63,372 nt of DNA from Chloroflexota bacterium (GTDB lineage Bacteria; Chloroflexota; Ktedonobacteria; Ktedonobacterales; Ktedonobacteraceae), in NCBI GenBank assembly GCA_005881495.1, contig VBHI01000201.1, positions 1-63,372 on the forward strand, given 5' to 3'. This document shows, in pieces, positions 45,758-54,874 of this stretch. The notes beneath the pieces were generated by a model. That model ran no database searches, had not been told where the DNA came from, and saw only the letters and a program-made list of their open reading frames with translations. Each line of letters opens with the position of its first letter. Positions within the stretch are counted from its first letter, which is position 1. The position numbers were made by a program, and so were the translations under genes.

Positions 45758-46435
45758 TTATGCTCCCTGCATAGCCGCCCATCTCTTCATATATTTCAAA
45801 ATGGTATCGACAGTTGGTTCTTCATACCCTCGCATCAAGTACCGTGCTCCCGTAATCACCTTCATCCCCTTGTGACCAGCCTGCTGCTCCACAAATGGTT
45901 CAAGCTTATGGCGAGGACATATTTCGTCATATTCACCGGTAACAAACAACTTTGGGCTTTCAAATGCTTTGGAAAACCCGTTCGGAACCCGGTAAAGGAG
46001 CAGGCTAATGGCAACGACAGTCCGAATGCGAGGATCATATGGCGCGTACATCAATGCGATATTTGCGCCAAATCCATGGCCAATCACACAAACCTTGGTG
46101 GTATTTGCCCCTGGATGTGCCATTACGACATCAATGGCCCCTGCCAGGTCTAGTGGCTCCATTCGCCCATCCGTCTGCTGTCCCTGGCTATTACCCACCC
46201 CGCGAAAGTTGAAGCGCAAGGCAATCATTCCAGCCTCTGCTGCCAGGCTGCGGGCTAGCGCCACTGTCAGGGAATCATTCATATCGCTACTGGCTGGTTG
46301 CGGATGACAAAGCACAACAACTGGTGCGCGGGCCACGTTCGTGGGTTCATGTAATACTCCTTCCAGGAGAAACGATGGTTGCCCCTTGCTTTGAAATGTG
46401 ATCATCCGCTCAGTCTGTGTCGATAATAAAGTCAT
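45758..46435 (-). CDS. Alpha/beta hydrolase-fold protein, probably inactive
   Basis: The 225-residue protein resembles dienelactone-hydrolase-type enzymes: VVVLCHPQPASSDMN, ALRFNFRGVGNSQG, VCVIGHGFGANIALMY and VTGEYDEICP. The nucleophile elbow reads GHGFG (119-123), so the catalytic Ser is Gly121. In the usual His position the sequence reads GARYLMRG. Only the acid (Asp170) remains. It is likely a binding protein or a changed-function member rather than a hydrolase. ATG 46435 has AAGGG 6 nt upstream and replaces an in-frame ATG at 46477. It is 6 bp upstream of the XPB helicase gene and translated with it. Confidence 0.75.
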   Translation of the reverse strand: MTLLSTQTERMITFQSKGQPSFLLEGVLHEPTNVARAPVVVLCHPQPASSDMNDSLTVALARSLAAEAGMIALRFNFRGVGNSQGQQTDGRMEPLDLAGAIDVVMAHPGANTTKVCVIGHGFGANIALMYAPYDPRIRTVVAISLLLYRVPNGFSKAFESPKLFVTGEYDEICPRHKLEPFVEQQAGHKGMKVITGARYLMRGYEEPTVDTILKYMKRWAAMQGA

Positions 46436-46999
46436 CTGTATCCCTTCATGTGATTGAGCTACATCCATGTGTAACACATCTTATCGCACCTCTGTTCTTG
46501 CGTCAAGCAGTTTGGTAAGATGGTTATATATATTCATGCGGAATTACGCGATTTTAGCGCATTAAAGCATATTAATGGTATTTTGTATGGACGTGCACTT
46601 TGCATATGCGCAAAATGATGTTATACTGTGTACGACATACGTTTACATATTTTTTGCACCTTAATGCAGTATGTCAGATTGGTTTGAACAAATCCTATTT
46701 TATCGCTAGATCAACGTGAAGATAGGGCGATGATGTACGAATCGCAAGCTCAGGGAGAAGTGATAGCCTGGTAGGAATTGCTATTTTATTTTTCTCTTCT
46801 TCCTGTGATGCTGCTCCACCTGTTCGTGCATCCTTCAGGGGTATGGATTACGATAGGGAATTTGTGATTATTGCTTGCAGCAATGGTGCTGCCCTACAGC
46901 CAGTGCACCGCATGATATTGTTCTGTTGGTAGAACTTAACTGTACTTTTGTGCCTGGCGTTTATCGTAGTACTTGTGAAGTGTCGGGGTAGGAGAACTT
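46436..46999. other. Long AT-rich intergenic region before the response regulator
   Basis: This gap of 564 bases holds no gene I can support. A promoter-like pair TTGCAT (46600-46605), 16 nt, TATACT (46622-46627) faces the receiver-GGDEF gene, leaving a leader of about 370 nt. The leader is AT-rich near 46640-46690 and contains no clear terminator. Its length suggests upstream regulation of that gene. Confidence 0.45.
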
Positions 47000-48088
47000 A
47001 TGGTCAACATTTTAGTCGTAGAGGACGAGCAATCGATCGCTAAGTTACTTAACGAAACTCTGGAGATCGAAGGTTATCGGACAACTGTCGTCCTGAACGG
47101 CGAAGATGCTGTACAATTTGCGCTCCATGAAATGCCACATCTCATTATTTTGAATGTTATGCTCAAACCTGTACAAGGTTTATCGCATATGGATGGTTAT
47201 GACGTGATCTTTCGATTGCGCAGCCATCCAAAAACAATGCACATCCCCATCATTGCCCTCAGCGCTTTAGGCCAACCTGCTGACAAAATCCGAGCTTACG
47301 AGAGAGATGTTGATGGCTTTCTCACAAAGCCCTTCGATTCCGAGGAATTACTCGCTCACGTACGCAGGCAACTTCGCCGGGTACAACAGAGCTGTCTCTC
47401 TCCTCTTACTGGCCTTCCAGGCGGCTTGCAGGTAGTGCGGGCTATCAACTATAAACTTGGCAGCGTAGAACCATGGAGTATCCTCTATCTCGACCTCGAC
47501 AATTTTAAGGCCTTTAATGATGTATATGGCTTCCTGACAGGCAACAAAATGATCCTGCTGGTGGGGCATATCTGCCAACAGACCGTTTATAAATACGGCA
47601 ACACCAATGATTTCGTTGGCCATATCGGTGGCGATGATTTCATTGTCGTTACCACACCTGATCGCACAAAGCCGCTCTGCCGCTGTATTTCTGCAAGATA
47701 TAAAGAGGATAGCGCCTCGTTATATCGCCCTGATGATTTGAGACGGGGTTCCATAAGTGGAGTGGACCGCAAAGGTCGCCCGTATCAATTCCCCCTCGTC
47801 TCCTTATCTATCGGCGTCGTTAATAATCAGACAAACATGCCTTGCAGCATACAAGAAGTGAGTTATCTTGCCGCTGAAGCCAAGCGCAATGCCAAACAAT
47901 CCACCTCGAACATCAGCTATATTTCATCTCAACGGGACAAGATCTATTCAAAGCGATCACATTCTGTCAATTCTCCTTCACCTTCATTCTATACGCAATC
48001 ATTGTTATTTAGCGGTCTTGCTTTGGATAGTTTGCCGCATCTTGCTGAAGAAGGCGTACTGGCGGAATACGAGCAACAGGTCTATTAA
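47000..48088 (+). CDS. Receiver-GGDEF protein with altered phosphoacceptor
   Basis: The 362-residue protein has a receiver domain (1-125) and a GGDEF-type domain (about 135-300). The acidic pair ED (8-9), Ser in ALSAL and Lys in LTKPF are present, but the phosphorylated Asp is Asn52 (IILNVML), with an insertion after it. Normal Asp phosphorylation is therefore not expected. The second domain has YLDLDNFKAFND and HIGGDDFIVV; GGDDF differs from canonical GGDEF, so diguanylate cyclase activity is uncertain. A 60-residue polar tail follows. ATG 47000 has TAGGAG 5 nt upstream. It may respond to ligand binding or to no signal at all. Confidence 0.85.
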   Translation: MVNILVVEDEQSIAKLLNETLEIEGYRTTVVLNGEDAVQFALHEMPHLIILNVMLKPVQGLSHMDGYDVIFRLRSHPKTMHIPIIALSALGQPADKIRAYERDVDGFLTKPFDSEELLAHVRRQLRRVQQSCLSPLTGLPGGLQVVRAINYKLGSVEPWSILYLDLDNFKAFNDVYGFLTGNKMILLVGHICQQTVYKYGNTNDFVGHIGGDDFIVVTTPDRTKPLCRCISARYKEDSASLYRPDDLRRGSISGVDRKGRPYQFPLVSLSIGVVNNQTNMPCSIQEVSYLAAEAKRNAKQSTSNISYISSQRDKIYSKRSHSVNSPSPSFYTQSLLFSGLALDSLPHLAEEGVLAEYEQQVY

Positions 48089-48183
48089 CCACCCCTGCAC
48101 TTACTCCTCTTTCTCATTCCGCGGGAAATCTGCAGTCTCATTGAGAACAAAAGGAAATTTGATAAGCCAGGAAGTAAAAACAA

Positions 48184-48597
48184 GTGGAGATAGAAAACAG
48201 AAAAGAGGAACGCCCCCTCAACGAGCAGGAAATTGAAGCCAGGCGACTGGCTTTACGTGAAAATGCGAAACGAGTATTACGAGAGAGCGGCCTCGCGCAA
48301 ATGCTCCAGGAAATCAACAAAAATGAGCTAAGAAAAAGAGGCACATTTGAAGAATACGACACACTCGTACTCCTCAAATGGGGCACAGGCTATACTCGTC
48401 GTCATATTTGGGTAGAAGTCAATGGCAATACTATTCGTTTTAGACTTACTCCCCATCGCATCTGCTCCGATTCTGTACCCTTGTGTGATGGCGAGTATCA
48501 CACATTTACCAGTCAAATGTGGGCAAACAGTGACCTGCTCCGCTTAGAACTCTACAAATATTACAGAAAACCTGTAGCAGAAAGCTCGGACGATTAA
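48184..48597 (+). CDS. Hypothetical protein
   Basis: The 137-residue product has a charged helical N-terminal half (NEQEIEARRLALRENAKRVL) and a beta-like C-terminal half (GYTRRHIWVEVNGNTIRFRL, then TFTSQMWANSDLLR). No motif or family is recognised. The start is GTG 48184 with AGGAAG 9 nt upstream. It follows the receiver-GGDEF gene by about 95 bp on the same strand and may be co-transcribed. No membrane segments are visible. Function cannot be inferred. Confidence 0.6.
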   Translation: MEIENRKEERPLNEQEIEARRLALRENAKRVLRESGLAQMLQEINKNELRKRGTFEEYDTLVLLKWGTGYTRRHIWVEVNGNTIRFRLTPHRICSDSVPLCDGEYHTFTSQMWANSDLLRLELYKYYRKPVAESSDD

Positions 48598-48630
48598 GTA
48601 CGCCGAAAGCCAGAAAAGCACTCCCGGTGA

Positions 48631-49296
48631 TTAGAGCGGATCAAGCTCCATTACCTGAACAATTCCCATTCCACTGAGAAAACGGCTGATGGCCTGGTAA
48701 TGTGCATCAGCATAAAAATCTTCTCGATCGGCCTGGCTCCCCCAACTCAGCAGGTTGAGGAAGATAGAGCCATGGCTATAGAGTCTATCACTTTCTCCAT
48801 TAGCTTTCGCGATTATGGCAGCCTGTGATGGCATGAAATCTTCGTTAAAGCCGCGTGCTAAAAATGCAAACGATAGGGTCGGTTGGACTGCCTGCCTGCG
48901 TAAACACTCGATCAAGCCAAGTTGTGCCCGCTCAGCCTGGTCCGGGCGGATCGTGCCCAAATGTGCTGCCGCCATGATTGACTCCGCCGAAGGCCGACTG
49001 TAGCCCCAAAGATAGCGCATGAGCCATTGCTCGGGAGGATCTAATAACAGCTCGGCAGCGGATCCTAAAAGCAATTGTTTTGGATTGTAATGGTCCTGTG
49101 CTTTCGACCAGCAATCCTCGTCTTCCCACGTTGTGAGCATAAAGTAGTACGATTCATTGTTCCTGGAGCGATAAAAACTCGCGTTGACTAATCCCACTGC
49201 GTTGCGTATCGTATCTGAAATAAGGTGTATGCTCGCCAAGCCTTCTGCATCTCTTCCCGGTAATACATGGGCCAACGTTACCACAAGTAGCTCCAT
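48631..49296 (-). CDS. Tandem dimeric alpha/beta barrel (ABM-like) protein
   Basis: The 221-residue product starts MELLVVTLAHVLPGRDAEG, then FYRSRNNESYYFMLTTWEDEDCW, a pattern of antibiotic biosynthesis monooxygenase-like domains. The second half (about 120-221) repeats it: TLSFAFLARGFNEDF, then FLNLLSWGSQADREDFYADAHY. The two units may form one intramolecular barrel. Members oxidise small aromatics or degrade heme, but no catalytic residue can be assigned here. ATG 49296 is preceded by GAGGAG. It is convergent with the hypothetical gene at 48184. Confidence 0.6.
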   Translation of the reverse strand: MELLVVTLAHVLPGRDAEGLASIHLISDTIRNAVGLVNASFYRSRNNESYYFMLTTWEDEDCWSKAQDHYNPKQLLLGSAAELLLDPPEQWLMRYLWGYSRPSAESIMAAAHLGTIRPDQAERAQLGLIECLRRQAVQPTLSFAFLARGFNEDFMPSQAAIIAKANGESDRLYSHGSIFLNLLSWGSQADREDFYADAHYQAISRFLSGMGIVQVMELDPL

Positions 49297-49566
49297 ACTC
49301 CTCTACTCCTATCTTTTTTATTCTTTAACCCCGACATCTTACCATTTTTTGTTGGGGCGGCGTACCCCGTATGCCTGCCCGTATATACAAATCGCTCTAG
49401 CCCTTGAGCTTATTTGTCTCATAGGGTATACTTTTAACACGAAAATAAAACTTGCCGTTCTAGTCCGGTTCTAATCTATGAAGTTTTTTCATGAACGACT
49501 GCTAGAGCCATCTAATTTTTTTGCTGCTCACTTCATCCTGTAACATTCGGAAGGAGTTACTCTGCA

Positions 49567-50496
49567 ATGCTTGACCCTGAGACGAACCGCAACATCGTAG
49601 AATGGAGACAAGCCCGGCCCGAAGACGCCGCTATCTGGGTCTCCGTGACACGGCGCAGCGCTGATCAGATGCCCCTTGAAAGCGAAGACTCACAAATCGC
49701 CCGCTACAGGGAAGAAGACGCAGTACAACAGGCTCAGCGCTATCTGCTTTGGCGCGATGATACACCGGTTGGGCGCCTTCGATTTTATACTCATGAAGAC
49801 ACAGCTATACTGGATGGATTGGTACTCTTACCTGAGGCAGGTGGTAGTGTCGCCGCACAGGTGGTCTCAGAATCATTGGTGCGGTCTGCGGCACAAAACA
49901 TGCGCCACGTCAAAGCCACCTATCCTGTGGCCTATATAGCCTCCTTTGCGGCGGCAGGCTTTCAAGAACTTCGCAGCCGTACCGGTATGATGGCTTCTAC
50001 CCAGGTCTCATTACCTCTGTCTCCGTTGCCTTCTTCCTTGCGCGTTCGGCAAATGACCCTCGCTGATGGAGATCATATAGGTACCTTGCTGCAACGAGCC
50101 TATAACGGTGGTCCCGACAACCTCCATCCTGACCTCGCCGGCTGGCGCGCAGAAGCCAGGGCAGTTCTGGAAGGTCGCTTTGGCCCATTTATCCCTGAAT
50201 GTAGTTTTGTTACTGAGCATTCCCTGGATCGTTTTCATCTGGCAGGCTCCATCCTGGCCCATTTGGAGCGCAATGTATCTCGGATACGTCACATGGCTGT
50301 AGCTCCAACCTTCCGACATGTAGGTCTTGGCCAATATTTGGCTTTGAAAACCATGCAACGCCTGTACGAATTGGGCCACTCGACGGTTATTGTCTATGTC
50401 ACGCTTGGTATTCCTGCCGTCAATCTGTACCACCGCCTGGGCTTTATCGAAGCCGGCCCCACTTATATTGAGGCAGAACGTAAACTCATCATTTGA
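49567..50496 (+). CDS. GNAT family N-acetyltransferase, tandem domain
   Basis: The 309-residue protein has two GNAT-like units. The N-terminal one (about 10-145) is degenerate. The C-terminal one (about 158-305) starts LRVRQMTLADGDHIG and holds the acetyl-CoA motif RHMAVAPTFRHVGLGQYLA, followed by NLYHRLGFIEAG. It probably acetylates an amine on a small molecule or protein; the substrate is unknown. AAGGAG lies 10 nt before ATG 49567. It is convergent with ruvA, 38 bp apart. Confidence 0.85.
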   Translation: MLDPETNRNIVEWRQARPEDAAIWVSVTRRSADQMPLESEDSQIARYREEDAVQQAQRYLLWRDDTPVGRLRFYTHEDTAILDGLVLLPEAGGSVAAQVVSESLVRSAAQNMRHVKATYPVAYIASFAAAGFQELRSRTGMMASTQVSLPLSPLPSSLRVRQMTLADGDHIGTLLQRAYNGGPDNLHPDLAGWRAEARAVLEGRFGPFIPECSFVTEHSLDRFHLAGSILAHLERNVSRIRHMAVAPTFRHVGLGQYLALKTMQRLYELGHSTVIVYVTLGIPAVNLYHRLGFIEAGPTYIEAERKLII

Positions 50497-50534
50497 TATA
50501 CGCGGCCCATCGGTTAGAGGTGTAAAGAGAGTGG

Positions 50535-51128
50535 TCAATTACCTGCGAAAGATCGTAGGGCGTAGGTAATTTGCTGCTCTAGCGTCATATTCTGGTCTTG
50601 AGGAATCTTTCCAAGTGCTGCTTGTGCTTCTGCCGTAGAATATCCCAGCCCAATCAGAGCTTCCAGAACCTCGGATTGCATCTTGCCCGATGTATAGCCA
50701 CTCGCTCCACCACCCAATGCGGCCAGCGAAGGAAGTTTTCCCTTCAGTTCAAGTACTAGTCGCGCCGCGAGACGTTTTCCGACACCAGGAGCTAAGGCTA
50801 ATTTTTGCTGGTCCTCATCGGCGATAGCCTTAAACAACGTTCGCGCGTCCATCACGGACAATAACGCCAGGGCAACCTTCGGACCAACGCCGCTGATAGA
50901 GATAAGTTGCTCAAATGCATCCCGGTCTTCTTCTGTAGAAAAACCATAGAGGGCCATTCCGTCCTCACGCACATGAAAATGGGTATAGAGCGAAACCTCC
51001 ATGCCGCTTTCATTCAAGCGATTCAGCGTCGTCGCTGGCGCGAAGACACGCACGCTAAATCCACCAACACGAATAATCGCCTGATCTGCTCGGCATGCTT
51101 CCAATGTGCCATGAATGCTCGCAATCAT
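50535..51128 (-). CDS. ruvA: Holliday junction branch migration protein RuvA
   Basis: The 197-residue protein has the three RuvA domains: an N-terminal OB fold (MIASIHGTLEACRAD), tandem helix-hairpin-helix elements (LISISGVGPKVALALL and LALAPGVGKRLAARLVLELK), and a C-terminal domain that contacts RuvB (VLEALIGLGYSTAEAQAAL). It binds Holliday junctions and loads RuvB, which is not in this window. AAGGG sites precede ATG 51128. It is the third gene of the yebC-ruvC-ruvA unit. Confidence 0.95.
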   Translation of the reverse strand: MIASIHGTLEACRADQAIIRVGGFSVRVFAPATTLNRLNESGMEVSLYTHFHVREDGMALYGFSTEEDRDAFEQLISISGVGPKVALALLSVMDARTLFKAIADEDQQKLALAPGVGKRLAARLVLELKGKLPSLAALGGGASGYTSGKMQSEVLEALIGLGYSTAEAQAALGKIPQDQNMTLEQQITYALRSFAGN

Positions 51129-51196
51129 TTTTCCCTTTCCCTTAACCTCTTCTATACAATAGGTAACTTCTTCTCTTTGGGTAGCTATGAGTGCTC

Positions 51197-51727
51197 TTAC
51201 CGTAATTTGAGGAAGTTGTCCGTGAGTACGCTTGCAGTGTGAAGGTGGCAGATGGCCACAGCTGCGGCATCGGCAGCATCATCTGGTCGGGGAATAGCTG
51301 AGAGTTTCAGAAGAATACGTACCATCTCCCCCACTTGCACTTTCTGAGCGTTTCCGTATCCAGTCACCGCTTGCTTCACCTGTTTAGGCGTATACTCAGA
51401 AATTGGCAGCCCCCCGTTTGCCAGTGCTAGCATCGCGACCCCGCGTGCCTGCCCGACAGTCATTGCTGTACGGGCATTTTTCGCGAAGAAAAGTTCCTCC
51501 ATTGCGGCTTCCTGGGGATGAAACGTTCCAATAATTTCGATCAAGCTATGATATATATGTTGAAATCTTTCAGCTAAGGGCATTTGTGCAGGTGTTGTAA
51601 TCACATCACAGGCTATCATGCTCAGATCATCACCCCTGGCTGCTACTACTGCATAGCCTACAATAGCTGTACCTGGATCTATGCCTAACGCGATACGTGG
51701 GCTGGGCGGCGCTGTCACATCACCCAT
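51197..51727 (-). CDS. ruvC: Holliday junction resolvase RuvC
   Basis: From ATG 51727 the product is 176 residues. The catalytic acids are visible: Asp in LGIDPGTAIVGYAV, Glu in AAMEELFFAKNARTA, and the C-terminal PRPDDAADAAAVAICH with two Asp. It cuts Holliday junctions symmetrically. GGAG lies 6 nt before this ATG; an ATG at 51739 has its site too close. It sits between yebC and ruvA, the usual order in many bacteria. Confidence 0.96.
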   Translation of the reverse strand: MGDVTAPPSPRIALGIDPGTAIVGYAVVAARGDDLSMIACDVITTPAQMPLAERFQHIYHSLIEIIGTFHPQEAAMEELFFAKNARTAMTVGQARGVAMLALANGGLPISEYTPKQVKQAVTGYGNAQKVQVGEMVRILLKLSAIPRPDDAADAAAVAICHLHTASVLTDNFLKLR

Positions 51728-51789
51728 TGATTGCTCCATCCTTTCGCCGTGGCCGATGAGAATGAAATGAAGGTAAATAGTCCTTGTTA

Positions 51790-52554
51790 TTAGCCTTCAA
51801 AAGAGGCAGCAAACTCTTCAGGGAAATCTGCATTTGTATACACATTCTGCACATCATCCAGGTCTTCGAGTTTTTCAACGAGGCGCATTACCTGGTGTGC
51901 CACCTTCTCTTCAGTTATTTCCATCTTGGTCTTCGGCAACATGGTGCTCTCAGCCTTCACCACTTTGTACTTTTTCGCCTCCAGCCCCTGGCGAATCTTT
52001 TCAAGATCACTGGGATCAGTATACACTGTGATCACCTCGTCGTCAGGCCCTACCGGGTCAACGTCATCGGCCCCAAGATCAATCGCCTCCAGTGTAATCT
52101 CATCGGCATCCTGCCCCTGTAATTCAACCTCGATAATACCTTTTGCTTCAAATAACCAGTCTACGCAACCATTTTCACCCATGTTCCCACCATTGCGGTT
52201 GAAAGCGTTGCGTATCTCTGCAACCGTACGATTGCGGTTCTCTGTTAACGTGGATACCAGTAATGCCGTCCCACCAGGACCGTACCCCTCATACGTATTC
52301 TCTGTCAGCGACGCTCCTTCTGAGCCGCCGAGAGCGCGTTTAATGGTGCGTTCTATATTGTCCATTGGCATGTTGGCGTCGTGCGCGTGCTGGACAGCCA
52401 TGCGCAAGCGAAAATTGGCATTGGGATCGCCACCACCGCCCTCGCGCACTGCTACAACAATTTCCCGTCCCAGGCGCGTAAACAATTGCCCCCTTCGAGC
52501 ATCGTTGACCCCTTTGGAACGACGAATCTGTGCCCACTTTGAATGTCCTGACAT
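51790..52554 (-). CDS. yebC: YebC/PmpR-type transcription or translation factor
   Basis: The 254-residue protein begins MSGHSKWAQIRRSKGVND, the hallmark of the TACO1/YebC family, and has the three-domain length. YEGYGPGGTALLV and NAFNRNGGNMGENGCVDWLF are family motifs. YebC-type proteins bind DNA as regulators in some species, and recent work on the family links them to ribosomes stalling on proline-rich stretches. ATG 52554 has AGGGGG upstream; the in-frame ATG at 52596 is not preceded by a site. It leads the yebC-ruvC-ruvA operon. Confidence 0.94.
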   Translation of the reverse strand: MSGHSKWAQIRRSKGVNDARRGQLFTRLGREIVVAVREGGGGDPNANFRLRMAVQHAHDANMPMDNIERTIKRALGGSEGASLTENTYEGYGPGGTALLVSTLTENRNRTVAEIRNAFNRNGGNMGENGCVDWLFEAKGIIEVELQGQDADEITLEAIDLGADDVDPVGPDDEVITVYTDPSDLEKIRQGLEAKKYKVVKAESTMLPKTKMEITEEKVAHQVMRLVEKLEDLDDVQNVYTNADFPEEFAASFEG

Positions 52555-52842
52555 ATCTATGCCCCCTACTCTATTAAAATAGACCGCTCTTATCACTTAT
52601 AAGGCCTCTATCCCTAAAAGGAGAGGCGTTGCTCAGGGTTGCTGCACCATGGGAGTATCCCTTGTTGACGCCTGGGCGAGTTATCATCGCATTCCCTGGT
52701 CTCCCTGCAGGATGGAGAGCAAAAAGTATGCTACAGCCTTTGCATGGCCAGTGCCGTGAGATTTAATCTGTTGGCATTATTGTAACATGAGCAGGTACTG
52801 AGCGTCGAGAGGGCATAAAAGGTATCGACTAATCCGGTGAAA

Positions 52843-54069
52843 TCAAAAGGTCATTTCATGTCCCAGCGAGAGTGCATCAGCAGGACGGCTATCAATGATA
52901 CCCTGCTCCTCGATGCGTTCCTCCACGCGTATACCACGGCGCGCCAGCTCAGTAATAAAGCTGTGTGGTGTGAAAGCAGCCTCGGGGGCCATCACTCCTG
53001 CCCTGAACCCTTCTCCACGTGCGAGCAACTGCGCACCTATGGAGGCGGGGATGCCGGTCATTTTCGCGGTTGCCTGCTGCCCCCAATCGCTCATTCCAGG
53101 ATGGCTTGTGCGATAAATACGTCTGGCCTCGCGTCCGGCACGTGTGCCTTTCACCTCGACATAGAGTAAGAATGCCCAGTCGCCTGCATCCTTCGCGTGT
53201 CCATTGGAAGCTATCTGCAGCAGATGAGCGCGCAAGAACTCTCTGGCGCGCAGCTTTATGCCGTTGACATGGATAGTATCGCTGGTGATTAAGCGGTAGT
53301 TCAGGAAGAGGCGTAGCGCCTGCATCGTTTCAGGTCGCCATGCTCCACGCACTTCGACAAGGCGGAGTCCCTTACCGATGAAACGAGGCAGCGTATGCGT
53401 TTCCGAGTGTGGAACAAAGTAAACCTCCTGTTCGCCCACTGGTGGCTGAAAGGTGATGAGTCGCGCACCATCGAACGGTTGGACTTGAACGAGATGGCCA
53501 TCTTTGTAGTAGAAGCGCGATGCCTCCGGGCTGAATTCATCGAGAATGGTATCGAGAAGGCCCGGAGACGGGGCAATACTCCGGTGGCTGGCAAAGGCAA
53601 TGTGGACGGCTTCCACCGTATCGAGGTCATCTGCTCCTCGACGCGCCAGTATATTCGTGACACCTGGTGTGGCGCCACACCCAAGGATAATGGTAACCCC
53701 TGCTGCCTGTGCTTCATGATCCAGAGCCAGTTGTTTCGGCGTGTTGTGCAGGCCGCCCAGATCCAGGTAATTGACGCCAGCGCGAATGGCAGCGCGTGTA
53801 GCTTGCAGCCGGAAGTGGTAGGTCATGGTATTGACGGCTACATCCTGCCCGCGGAGTAGCGTTACTAATGCATCCTCGTCCGAGGCATCTACGTACGCTG
53901 CTTGCACATGACCACGACCTGTGCTGGCATTGAGGCTGTCGGCTAGAGCCTGGGCCTTTTCCCTGTCGAGGTCTGCGATGGCGATCTCATCAAAATCACT
54001 CGTTGTGGCCAGATCGCGAGTCGCCTCCGATCCCATCGCGCCGCAACCCCCCAGAATAACTGCTCTCAT
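52843..54069 (-). CDS. Saccharopine dehydrogenase-like NAD(P)-binding protein
   Basis: The 408-residue protein has an N-terminal Rossmann domain with VILGGCGAMGSEATRDLA (residues 4-21) and ADLDREKAQALADSL. Next is the family core TMTYHFRLQATRAAIRAGVNYLDLGG and LGCGATPGVTN. These are features of saccharopine or carboxynorspermidine dehydrogenases, which join or split an amino acid and an amine using NAD(P)H. The substrate is unknown. A polyamine link is suggested by the PotA/PotC fusion in the same operon. The ATG follows GCGGAAAG and lies 32 bp after the regulator gene. Confidence 0.85.
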   Translation of the reverse strand: MRAVILGGCGAMGSEATRDLATTSDFDEIAIADLDREKAQALADSLNASTGRGHVQAAYVDASDEDALVTLLRGQDVAVNTMTYHFRLQATRAAIRAGVNYLDLGGLHNTPKQLALDHEAQAAGVTIILGCGATPGVTNILARRGADDLDTVEAVHIAFASHRSIAPSPGLLDTILDEFSPEASRFYYKDGHLVQVQPFDGARLITFQPPVGEQEVYFVPHSETHTLPRFIGKGLRLVEVRGAWRPETMQALRLFLNYRLITSDTIHVNGIKLRAREFLRAHLLQIASNGHAKDAGDWAFLLYVEVKGTRAGREARRIYRTSHPGMSDWGQQATAKMTGIPASIGAQLLARGEGFRAGVMAPEAAFTPHSFITELARRGIRVEERIEEQGIIDSRPADALSLGHEMTF

Positions 54070-54101
54070 CTTTCCGCTTGCCTTTCATCTCTCTAAAACT
54101 G

Positions 54102-54821
54102 CTAATAAGAAGGCGGCGTCGTAATCCATAGCACCTCGGTCTGCTCTGGCCCAGGATTCCTGTTGCGGTGCGGGATACGGCTCTCGAAGACGATACTATC
54201 ACCCTCTTCGAGTAGGTAGCGGTCGGGACCGACCCAGAAATCCAGCCGCCCGCGCAGAATTACCACGCACTCCTCGTCTGAATCATGGGCATACGGTTCT
54301 TCTCCAGAGCCGCCACCTGGCTCGATCACGCTCAAGATCACCTGGAGTTTACCTGTCAGGCTCGGGGTGAGTAAGTAGTCGCGCCACTGCCGGCCAGGAT
54401 GGATCAGTTGCCTGCGCTCAGCGCGCCGCACAACGCGGTTTTCTGGTCTTACCGGCCCCTGGAAAAGCTCCGTCAATGGAACGCCGAATGCCTGGGCAAC
54501 CTTGCGCAGGGAGGCCACCGATGGGCTTGTCAGGTTGCGTTCCACCTGGCTGAGAAAGCTCTGGGTCAGGCCTGAGCGTGCCGCAACCTCTTTGAGCGAG
54601 AGCTGGCGGCTCTCACGCAGCCGTCGAATGGTCAGGCCCAGGTCCGGTTCGTTTGCTGTATCCTTCTGCACCTGCACCCCACCTGGTGCTTCGACCGGAG
54701 AGCGGTGATCCTGCCCGTTCACCCCGTTTACCTGCATGCTGCTTTTATCCTCAACAAGTTTATCTGCCCGGGGCATCGGCTCCCTGTCCTTGCTACCGCT
54801 TTGCCCGCTCTTGCTGGTCAT
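54102..54821 (-). CDS. XRE-family regulator with C-terminal cupin domain
   Basis: The 239-residue protein has a helix-turn-helix (about 63-118) with SLKEVAARSGLTQSFLSQVE as the core, then a cupin ligand-binding domain (about 150-235) with EEPYAHDSDEECVVILRG. Such proteins (PuuR/SutR-like) regulate amino-acid or polyamine genes and sense a small molecule in the cupin. The first 60 residues are polar and disordered. It follows the transporter fusion gene by about 53 bp, so it likely controls its own operon. A dyad overlapping the operon promoter is a good candidate operator. Confidence 0.88.
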   Translation of the reverse strand: MTSKSGQSGSKDREPMPRADKLVEDKSSMQVNGVNGQDHRSPVEAPGGVQVQKDTANEPDLGLTIRRLRESRQLSLKEVAARSGLTQSFLSQVERNLTSPSVASLRKVAQAFGVPLTELFQGPVRPENRVVRRAERRQLIHPGRQWRDYLLTPSLTGKLQVILSVIEPGGGSGEEPYAHDSDEECVVILRGRLDFWVGPDRYLLEEGDSIVFESRIPHRNRNPGPEQTEVLWITTPPSY

Positions 54822-54874
54822 GATCTACAAAACCTCTTTCTGATATTCTGCTTCACTGTTGCCCTTTCCCTTTT

